From Actinomycetota bacterium (GTDB lineage Bacteria; Actinomycetota; Acidimicrobiia; Acidimicrobiales; Ilumatobacteraceae): a DNA stretch of 5,110 bases. Both the position numbers and the translations under genes were made by a program. Below the pieces are notes generated by a model. It ran no database searches. It was not told the DNA's origin and worked only from the letters and a program-made list of their open reading frames with translations. Location: assembly GCA_009923685.1 (NCBI GenBank), contig RFTA01000043.1:1-5110 (forward strand), given 5' to 3'. Shown here in pieces: positions 1-4,898 of this stretch (positions are counted from its first letter, which is position 1; each line of letters opens with the position of its first letter).

Positions 1-209
1 ACATGGGTGCCGTGACCATTGCAATCTTGAGAAGCGCGACCATCGGCAATCGCACTAAAACCCGAAGTAACACGACTGCCAAACTCACTATGTGTCGAGA
101 GCACACCAGTATCGATGATGTATGCGTTTACTCCGGCGCCAGAAAAATTGCTGATGTAGCGAGAATTGAGAGGCAGATTGCGTTGATCGATTCGATCTAA
201 GCCCCACGA
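1..209 (-). other. Second peptidase S8 catalytic domain (partial, cut by window edge)
   Basis: From residue 1294 the chain reads SWGLDRIDQR, then IIDTGV with candidate catalytic D1326, and DCNGHGTH with candidate catalytic H1359. By my count about 46 of 69 aligned residues match the first S8 domain, without gaps, and the Asp-His spacing is the same (33 residues). C1356 also corresponds to C344. The Asn and Ser of the active site would lie beyond the left edge, so activity cannot be judged. No I9-like sequence precedes it directly; a FnIII repeat does. Confidence 0.92.
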
Positions 210-3200
210 CAATGCTGCGACACCAGCATCACTATCAACCGACGGCACCACTGCATCAGACGCGCTCGAAGCTAACGACGTACCGATTGCATTTGTCGCC
301 GTAACGATGAATGTGTAACTGACACCATTTGTCAACCCACGTACGACGCATGAAAGAGCGCCGGTTGTTGCACATGATTTGCTACCAGGGGTTGATGTGA
401 CCGTATATGCGGTGATCGCCGAGTAACCGTCACTCAAAGGTGGCAACCAATTGACTGTCACGATCGCATTACCCGCACCTGCACGAACACTTCGAGGTGC
501 ATCAGGAACTTGCGGCGTTGGCGCCGGAGTAAATGTCCAGTTGAAACGGGTCGCGCCTTTTTTGCCACTGTAACCATCGACGGCAGCAAAGTATGTCGTG
601 CCGGCGTTGACCGTGATTGAAACGCGACTCCATAAGCCGGTCTCGCCGGGTGCGTCGTCGTTCACCGCAACTGTCGTCAGAGCATTGACGCTGGCACCTG
701 TGTAAGCACCGAGAATCGTGTCAAAATCACTGCCACTGGTCGTCAACACAAGCGTGCCGGTTTCAGTTGCAACCCACTTGTACCAAATCGATGCTGACGG
801 TGCATAACCACCATGGTTCGGCTCGCCAACCTCGCGTGACGCTGTGAGCGTCGAACTCGTCAAATAACCAGTTGAGTTGGTTGCTGCGATTGCCCCCGAA
901 AATGGATCGTTGACCATCGCACTAATTGCCGTGACCGGTGCACTTTGCGTCGACCACACACCAGTGCCAACCTCGTTTGTCGCCGCGACCCTGAAAATGT
1001 GACTAACACCAGCCGTCAATGAGCGAATAATCGAAAATGTCGACGTACTGACACCGTCTGTGAGCGTTGTCCAAGCAACACCTGAATTAACCGAAAATTG
1101 AATCGTGTAGTCGGTGATTGGCGCACCACCATCGGTTGTTGGTTCTTCCCAATCAAGATCAACTTGACCAGTGCGTGCCGTCGCGACGACCAACCGTGGC
1201 GCACCCGGCGCAACTGGTGTCCAAGGGGTGTAGGCCTCAGAGGGTTCTGAAGGTTCGCCGGTACCGATCGCATTTTTAGCTCGCACCCTAAAGATGTGTG
1301 GCACGCCGTCTTCAAGCGGGCTAACGGTTCGTGCCACGTTTGCGCACACACAACCGACAACACCTGTATTACCGTCCCATGTTGTCCAAGTCGAGCCGTT
1401 ATTCGTGGAATATTCGATGATGTAATTGGTGAGTTCTGAGCCGCCGTTAAAAGTTGGCGCACCCCATTGAATTGCGACGCGACGAGGGCCGACCGAAACA
1501 TCATTGACGCAACATGGCGCCGACGGAATGCCAGGTGAAACAGCCCTAGTTGCAGTTGACGCGGCACCAGTGCCTGAAATATTTATTGCGCTGACCCTAA
1601 AAATATATGAAGTTGCATTAACCAGACCGGTCACGGTTGTCGAGCGAATTGTGCTTGTGGGGTCGGCGAATATCGACCACGCAACGCCCGCGTTCGACGA
1701 ATACTCAATCAAATAGTCGCTGACAGAACTGCCGCCATCTGAAACTGGCGCTGTCCAACTTAGAGAAATTTTGTTTAATTCAATATTTGTAACTCGTACG
1801 TCAAGCGGTGCACTTGGCTCCACAATCGCCCAAGGTGCTGCCGATACAACCCCAGACGGCTGACCAGTGCCGATGCTATTAACTGCTTTGATTCTGAAAA
1901 AGTAACTTGTGCCGTTAGTGAGACCAGTAACCGTGGCGGTAGTCGAAGTTGAAATGCCGTCGTCGAAAACCGAATAACCGCCGCTGACGTCTGTCGTGTA
2001 TTCAACCACGTAGTCGGTGATTGCTGAACCACCGTTAAGTGTTGGCGCCGACCAATTCAAACGCACGCTCTGATTTAGCGCGGTCGGGCGCAACGATGTC
2101 GGCTCACTCGGTATGCCCGGCGTCGCAGTGACTACATTCGATGCATCGCTCGCGCCAGCGCTGCTAACTGCCTTGACTCTGAACGAATAAGTTGTCGCGT
2201 TGGTTAGGCCTGTGACGGTCGCACTAGTCGTGGTCGAAACACCGTCACTAAAAGTTGACCAAGTCGAACCAGAATTTGACGAGTATTCAACGAGATAGTC
2301 GGTGACGCTGCTGCCATTATCGGTTGTGGGTGCGAGCCAACTTAAGGCAGCACTGCCGTTGCCAGCCACTACAGCCAAATCGCGGGGGGTGCTTGGCGCA
2401 ATCGGTGTCGGTGCAAGCCATGCCGACTTTGTGTAAAGAAAGAGGTTTACAGAACCGACACCAGGTGACGAAACAACATCAGGTGTCGCATATGTCAACA
2501 ATTTTGCGGCAACCGCAGAAGGCGACATAGTCGGATCTGCCTCTAACAGCAACGCTGCAGCACCCGCGACATGAGGCGACGCCATAGACGTGCCCGACAA
2601 ACTTCGAAGTGCCGTCGACGAAGTGAAATACGCCGAAGTGATGCTTGAACCTGGTGCAAAAATGTCGAGACAAGAACCGTAATTTGAATAACTAGCACGC
2701 GCATCAACCGACGTGGTCGCGCCAACTGTTATCGCAGATGGTGCCGAAGCCGGCGAATAACTGCACGCCAATCGATTGTTGTTACCGGCTGCAACGACAA
2801 CAGTTATGCCGTCTGAAACTGCGTTTGCAATCGCGCTATTAAGTGAACTTGAAAAACCGCCGCCGAGACTCAAATTTGCAACCGCCGGTGCACCAGCCGC
2901 ATGGTCGGCGATCGCCCAGTTTATGCCTGCAATAACATTCGACATAAAACCACTACCACGGCAATTGAGCACACGAATTGGCACCAACCGAGTCGACTTA
3001 GCGACACCAGTTGTCGAACCGCCAATCGTGCCGGCTACATGGGTGCCGTGACCATTGCAGTCTGTCGAACCATAACCATCGGCGATTGCGCCATAACCTG
3101 ACGCAACTCGACCTGAAAATTCGACATGGTCGGCTCGAATACCCGTGTCGATGACATATGCCGAGACACCCGCGCCGCCGAAGTTATAGGTATACATCGC

Positions 3201-4088
3201 ATTTAACGTTCGTTCGCGTTGGTCGATGCGATCGAGACCCCACGATGGTGGGCTTGCTTGATCACCATCAATTTCAATGGTCTGATTTGGTTCGATACTT
3301 GCGACACGTGGATCTTTGCTCAACCGCGCAAGTTGAGAGTCGCTAAGTAGCGCGACATAGCCGTTGATTGCTTGAGTGAATGCTTGAATAACTTCGCCCC
3401 CGAGTGCATTCTCTGCAGCAACGAACGCTTGCACATCGACATCTTGTCGCAGCATCACGATTGAGGTGCCGGCAAGAGGGTCTTGCGCGTTCGAACTAGG
3501 AGCAACAGTCGTGCTGGTCGTAGATGTGCTGGTCGAACTAGTCGTCGATGTCGTGCTGGTCGTAGATGTGCTGGTCGAACTAGTCGTCGATGTCGTGCTG
3601 GTCGTAGACGTACTGGTCGAACTGGTCGTTGATGTCGGCACCGTTGTGCTCGTAGTTGACGTCGTCGTCGAACTAGTCGTTGATGTCGTGCTAGTCGTCG
3701 AACTAGTCGATGATGTAGTACTCGAGCTAGTTGTGCTCGTCGAGTCATCATCGAGACGAATCACTCGATCAAGTTCAACAATCAAAACGTCGCGATCGGC
3801 CTTGAGTCGACGAACATCGGCGGCGTCAAGTTCGGCGACAAAGCCATTTGCTGAACCGTCGTAAACTTCGCTGATCGCATTGCCAAGTCGAGCCTCTTTG
3901 GTCACTTTTGTCTGCAGATCTGCATTGCTCGACAACATCACGATGTAGTCGCCCGCCGGGGCGTCGGCGCCAACTACGGCAGTCGGTAAAAACTGAATTG
4001 TCAACGAGACAACTAAGGCAACCGACAGCCGCCCACGCCAATGCGACAAGGATTGTCGGGTCAAAGCGAATTTCGCAGATTTTTTCAC
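1..4088 (-). CDS. Secreted multidomain S8 (subtilisin/proteinase K-like) protease with tandem catalytic domains, C-terminus outside window
   Basis: This is an exported serine endopeptidase, open from GTG 4088 to the left edge (1362 full codons, no stop, no frameshift). GTG was chosen because an in-frame TAA lies directly before it and a basic N-terminus plus hydrophobic core follows. Order by residue: signal peptide 1-41; I9-like propeptide 46-112; Ser/Thr linker 116-199; second I9-like propeptide 207-273; S8 domain 282-553; FnIII repeats 564-658, 659-752, 753-853, 854-955 and 956-1054; PPC-like domain 1058-1187; sixth FnIII 1192-1282; second S8 domain from 1294. The first S8 domain has D314 (DTG), H347 (GHGTHVAG), oxyanion N436 (AAGNN) and S501 (GTSMASPHVAG). 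Cys pairs C344/C376 and C442/C473 match the spacings of the two aqualysin I disulfides, placing it in the S8A proteinase K/aqualysin group. Family and export are well supported; the substrate is unknown. Completeness of the second S8 domain and any C-terminal anchor cannot be judged. Confidence 0.93.
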   Translation of the reverse strand, partial: MKKSAKFALTRQSLSHWRGRLSVALVVSLTIQFLPTAVVGADAPAGDYIVMLSSNADLQTKVTKEARLGNAISEVYDGSANGFVAELDAADVRRLKADRDVLIVELDRVIRLDDDSTSTTSSSTTSSTSSTTSTTSTTSSTTTSTTSTTVPTSTTSSTSTSTTSTTSTTSSTSTSTTSTTSTTSSTSTSTTSTTVAPSSNAQDPLAGTSIVMLRQDVDVQAFVAAENALGGEVIQAFTQAINGYVALLSDSQLARLSKDPRVASIEPNQTIEIDGDQASPPSWGLDRIDQRERTLNAMYTYNFGGAGVSAYVIDTGIRADHVEFSGRVASGYGAIADGYGSTDCNGHGTHVAGTIGGSTTGVAKSTRLVPIRVLNCRGSGFMSNVIAGINWAIADHAAGAPAVANLSLGGGFSSSLNSAIANAVSDGITVVVAAGNNNRLACSYSPASAPSAITVGATTSVDARASYSNYGSCLDIFAPGSSITSAYFTSSTALRSLSGTSMASPHVAGAAALLLEADPTMSPSAVAAKLLTYATPDVVSSPGVGSVNLFLYTKSAWLAPTPIAPSTPRDLAVVAGNGSAALSWLAPTTDNGSSVTDYLVEYSSNSGSTWSTFSDGVSTTTSATVTGLTNATTYSFRVKAVSSAGASDASNVVTATPGIPSEPTSLRPTALNQSVRLNWSAPTLNGGSAITDYVVEYTTDVSGGYSVFDDGISTSTTATVTGLTNGTSYFFRIKAVNSIGTGQPSGVVSAAPWAIVEPSAPLDVRVTNIELNKISLSWTAPVSDGGSSVSDYLIEYSSNAGVAWSIFADPTSTIRSTTVTGLVNATSYIFRVSAINISGTGAASTATRAVSPGIPSAPCCVNDVSVGPRRVAIQWGAPTFNGGSELTNYIIEYSTNNGSTWTTWDGNTGVVGCVCANVARTVSPLEDGVPHIFRVRAKNAIGTGEPSEPSEAYTPWTPVAPGAPRLVVATARTGQVDLDWEEPTTDGGAPITDYTIQFSVNSGVAWTTLTDGVSTSTFSIIRSLTAGVSHIFRVAATNEVGTGVWSTQSAPVTAISAMVNDPFSGAIAATNSTGYLTSSTLTASREVGEPNHGGYAPSASIWYKWVATETGTLVLTTSGSDFDTILGAYTGASVNALTTVAVNDDAPGETGLWSRVSITVNAGTTYFAAVDGYSGKKGATRFNWTFTPAPTPQVPDAPRSVRAGAGNAIVTVNWLPPLSDGYSAITAYTVTSTPGSKSCATTGALSCVVRGLTNGVSYTFIVTATNAIGTSLASSASDAVVPSVDSDAGVAALSWGLDRIDQRNLPLNSRYISNFSGAGVNAYIIDTGVLSTHSEFGSRVTSGFSAIADGRASQDCNGHGTH
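243..515 (-). other. Sixth fibronectin type III repeat
   Basis: Residues 1192-1282 have the FnIII signature: APRSVRAGAGNAIVTVNW, SAITAYTVTSTPG, RGLTNGVSYTFIVTATN, then AIGTS. Cysteines C1239 and C1247 flank a short turn and could pair, as in many secreted FnIII units. It differs from repeats 1-5 in lacking the EYS-type C-prime strand, so it probably belongs to another FnIII branch. It joins the second S8 domain through a linker of only about 11 residues (SVDSDAGVAAL). Confidence 0.85.
528..917 (-). other. PPC-like beta-sandwich domain
   Basis: Residues 1058-1187 differ from the FnIII repeats. They begin VNDPFSGAI, contain GEPNHGG, SIWYKWVA, GTLVLTTSGSDFDTILGAY, VNDDAPG and SRVSITVNAGTTYFAAVDGYSG, and end at FNWTF. 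This motif order is typical of the pre-peptidase C-terminal (PPC)-like jelly-roll modules common in secreted bacterial proteases. In many proteases PPC domains are C-terminal, but here the module sits inside the chain between FnIII repeats five and six. A role in substrate or surface binding is inferred; the motif assignment is from memory of the family. Confidence 0.7.
927..2399 (-). other. Array of five fibronectin type III repeats
   Basis: Five consecutive units of 94-102 residues (564-658, 659-752, 753-853, 854-955, 956-1054) share the FnIII core. Each has a proline-rich start, a Trp in the B strand (SW, NW, SW, QW, DW), a TDY/SDY/TNY motif with xxEY or IQF, a Leu before the E-F turn (TGL, TGL, TGL, SPL, RSL) and an F-R-V/I strand followed by an asparagine-rich turn such as NSIGTG. 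Boundaries are approximate. Such arrays in secreted bacterial hydrolases act as spacers or substrate- and surface-binding modules. The fourth unit is divergent, carrying C859, C860, C913 and C915. Confidence 0.88.
2430..3245 (-). other. First peptidase S8 catalytic domain (complete)
   Basis: Residues 282-553 carry the complete catalytic set in the expected order: D314 in VIDTG, H347 in CNGHGTHVAG, substrate-binding LSLGG at 407-410, N436 in AAGNNN, and nucleophile S501 in GTSMASPHVAG. Cysteines C344/C376 (32 apart) and C442/C473 (31 apart) have the same spacings as the C67-C99 and C163-C194 disulfides of aqualysin I. The domain is of normal length (about 270 residues) with no missing key residue, so it should be active once its propeptide is removed. 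Confidence 0.93.
3270..3470 (-). other. Second inhibitor I9-like propeptide domain
   Basis: Residues 207-273 run GTSIVMLRQDVDVQAF, then AINGYVALL, QLARLSKDPRV and SIEPNQTIEI. This is the typical I9 pattern, ending in the strand that normally inserts into the active-site cleft. It lies directly before the first catalytic domain, which begins about nine residues later at SWGLDRIDQR, so it is the natural propeptide of that domain. Autocleavage would be expected between I273 and W283. Confidence 0.75.
3492..3743 (-). repeat. Ser/Thr-only linker encoded by 42-bp tandem repeats
   Basis: Residues 116-199 are almost entirely Ser and Thr, interrupted by a VPT and ended by VAPSS. At DNA level, 3508-3549 and 3550-3591 are identical 42-bp copies, and 3592-3633 is a third copy with four mismatches; each encodes 14 residues. 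The rest to about 3743 is degenerate sequence of the same composition. A linker of this type is expected to be extended, flexible and possibly O-glycosylated outside the cell. It separates the two propeptide-like domains. The low complexity also creates long open shadow frames on both strands, which are not genes. Confidence 0.9.
3753..3953 (-). other. First inhibitor I9-like propeptide domain
   Basis: Residues 46-112 open with GDYIVML and contain a central NGFVAEL followed by a helix-like ADVRRLKAD stretch and a VLIVELD strand. This is the layout of S8 propeptides (inhibitor I9), which act as intramolecular chaperone and inhibitor. It aligns in order with the second copy at residues 207-273: IVML with IVML, NGFVA with NGYVA, VRRLKAD with LARLSKD, and VELD with SIEP. 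Unlike the second copy it is not next to a catalytic domain, because the Ser/Thr linker intervenes. The assignment rests on motif order and internal similarity. Confidence 0.65.
3966..4088 (-). other. Signal peptide of the S8 protease
   Basis: Residues 1-41 have an extended basic n-region (K2, K3, K6, R11, H16, R18, R20), a hydrophobic core from L21 to about V39 (LSVALVVSLTIQFL then PTAVV), and a likely signal peptidase I site after V39-G40-A41. The mature chain would begin D42-A43-P44. A proline at +1 makes cleavage after A43 unlikely. There is no lipobox cysteine, so this is not a lipoprotein signal. The twin-arginine pattern is absent, so Sec export is expected. Confidence 0.75.
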
Positions 4089-4132
4089 TTACTCTCAACC
4101 TATCTTTTGGGTGTTACGCAAAAAGGTGAACA

Positions 4133-4152
4133 TTGAGTAAAAGTTGACTAAA
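4133..4152. promoter_or_regulatory. Imperfect 20-bp palindrome overlapping the peroxiredoxin -35 box (candidate operator)
   Basis: The two 10-nt arms TTGAGTAAAA and GTTGACTAAA are complementary at 7 of 10 positions with no spacer. The right arm contains the candidate -35 TTGACT, so a bound dimeric regulator would block or modulate transcription of the peroxiredoxin and perhaps of the protease. The match is imperfect and could be chance in an AT-richer stretch. I do not recognise it as the site of a named regulator. Confidence 0.3.
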
Positions 4153-4221
4153 TCACTCGGGATTCAGATATCCTCGTCTCCGCGTTAACGAACCATCAAG
4201 TCCAGATAAACCTCAACGACT

Positions 4222-4226
4222 AGGAG
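4222..4226 (+). promoter_or_regulatory. Ribosome binding site of the peroxiredoxin
   Basis: AGGAG lies 8 nt before the ATG at 4235, a near-ideal Shine-Dalgarno match and spacing that fixes this start. It contrasts with the two GTG-started neighbours, which have no comparable site. Confidence 0.85.
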
Positions 4227-4234
4227 TCCCAAAA

Positions 4235-4867
4235 ATGTCTATTCGACTAGGAGACACAGCCCCAGACTTTGTTGCCGAGACTACTCAAGGCACGATCAAT
4301 TTTCACGAGTGGCTCGGCGAGTCTTGGGGCGTGCTGTTCAGCCACCCAAAAGATTTCACGCCGGTTTGCACCACCGAACTTGGTTATGTCGCAAAAATAA
4401 AACCAGAGTTCGACAAACGCAACGTAAAAGTGATCGGCCTATCGGTTGACTCGGTCGAGTCACACAACAAATGGGAGGCCGACATTGCCGAAACTCAAGG
4501 AACCCCTGTTAACTTTCCGATGATCGGCGACCCCGAACGAAAAATCAGCAACCTCTACGACATGATTCACCCGAACGCAAACGACACACTTACCGTGCGC
4601 AGTGTGTTTGTCGTTGGCCCCGACAAAAAAGTGAAACTCTCGATTACATACCCCGCATCGACAGGTCGTAATTTTGATGAAATTTTGCGAGTGATCGACT
4701 CGTTGCAATTGACCGCCAAACACAAAGTGGCAACACCCGCCAACTGGAAGAACGGCCAAGACGTCATCATTGGTAGTGCTGTTTCTGACGAAGATGCAAA
4801 AAAATTGTTTCCACAGGGATGGAAGACGGTTAAGAGTTATCTAAGAGTTCTCCCGCAACCTAAATAA
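4235..4867 (+). CDS. 1-Cys peroxiredoxin (Prx6-type, AhpC/TSA family)
   Basis: This cytoplasmic thiol peroxidase of 210 residues would reduce hydrogen peroxide and organic hydroperoxides. The peroxidatic C45 lies in PKDFTPVCTTELG with T42, and R122 (TVRSVF) supplies the conserved active-site arginine. C45 is the only cysteine in the protein, so there is no resolving cysteine and an external thiol must recycle it. Total length and the C-terminal extension (PANWKNGQDVII at about 168-179, then LFPQGWKTVKSYLRVLPQP) fit the Prx6/1-Cys class rather than shorter AhpC, BCP or Tpx types. The AGGAG site fixes the ATG start. It is divergent from the protease and 31 bp upstream of an ABC ATPase on the same strand. 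No reductase gene (such as ahpD or ahpF) is adjacent in the window, and I see no OxyR-type site I can name. Confidence 0.95.
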   Translation: MSIRLGDTAPDFVAETTQGTINFHEWLGESWGVLFSHPKDFTPVCTTELGYVAKIKPEFDKRNVKVIGLSVDSVESHNKWEADIAETQGTPVNFPMIGDPERKISNLYDMIHPNANDTLTVRSVFVVGPDKKVKLSITYPASTGRNFDEILRVIDSLQLTAKHKVATPANWKNGQDVIIGSAVSDEDAKKLFPQGWKTVKSYLRVLPQPK

Positions 4868-4884
4868 GGGTTCTCGCCTCGGCA

Positions 4885-4890
4885 TACAAT
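4885..4890 (+). promoter_or_regulatory. Candidate -10 element for a leaderless ABC ATPase transcript
   Basis: TACAAT matches the TATAAT consensus at five of six positions and ends 8 nt before the GTG at 4899, so transcription would start at or within about two bases of the start codon. No Shine-Dalgarno sequence lies in front of this GTG, which fits leaderless translation, common in actinobacteria. No good -35 hexamer is visible, and part of the upstream promoter would overlap the end of the peroxiredoxin gene. Read-through from the peroxiredoxin is also possible, since no terminator hairpin separates them. Confidence 0.4.
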
Positions 4891-4898
4891 TAACAGCC

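Larger units (their letters stand above)
4089..4234. promoter_or_regulatory. Divergent intergenic region between protease and peroxiredoxin
   Basis: These 146 bp must hold the promoters of both divergent genes. On the plus strand a TTGACT (4144-4149) is a good -35 match, with weaker -10 choices GATATC (4167-4172, spacer 17) or TATCCT (4169-4174, spacer 19), leaving a leader of about 55-60 nt before the peroxiredoxin. On the minus strand no convincing -35/-10 pair is visible. A TAnnnT hexamer (TAGGTT, 4097-4102) sits 8 nt before the protease GTG, and only a weak GAGAG precedes that start. No rho-independent terminator is seen or expected here. Confidence 0.5.

Noticed and set aside
1016..1567. 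Minus-strand open frame of 183 codons.
   Set aside because: It lies wholly within the FnIII region in a different frame. The protein is low-information, while the protease frame shows regular FnIII motifs throughout.
1..3059. A 23-bp perfect direct repeat at 1-23 and 3037-3059 that could suggest attachment sites or an element boundary.
   Set aside because: On the minus strand both copies encode the S8 active-site CNGHGTH motif in the same frame, and the flanking sequence is homologous at protein level. The repeat follows from the domain duplication and codon constraint.
2776..3101. Plus-strand open frames of 91 and 66 codons opposite the first S8 domain.
   Set aside because: They are antisense to conserved catalytic motifs. 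Their sequences are simply the complement of S8 codons, and no start signals were seen.
3508..3633. Regular 42-bp repeats considered as a CRISPR-like or regulatory array.
   Set aside because: The copies are directly abutting without spacers and in phase with the protease frame, so they are coding tandem repeats.
3455..3751. Minus-strand open frame of 98 codons rich in Arg, Leu and His-Arg repeats.
   Set aside because: It is the shifted frame of the same low-complexity linker. The in-frame protease reading has a signal peptide and homologous domains on both sides.
3466..3864. Plus-strand open frame of 132 codons rich in Val, Leu and Asp (VVLVVDVLVELV-type repeats), which looks like a membrane protein.
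   Set aside because: It is the antisense reading of the Ser/Thr linker repeats of the protease. There is no ribosome binding site, and the composition comes from the ACG/TCG/AGC codons of the real gene.
3826..4098. Minus-strand TTG-started frame of 90 codons overlapping the protease start.
   Set aside because: It is in another frame from the I9-like propeptide, has no recognisable features, and competes with a frame that carries a convincing signal peptide and protease.
4868..4898. Possible terminator between the peroxiredoxin and the ABC ATPase.
   Set aside because: No stable GC-rich hairpin followed by a T-run is present in these 31 bp.
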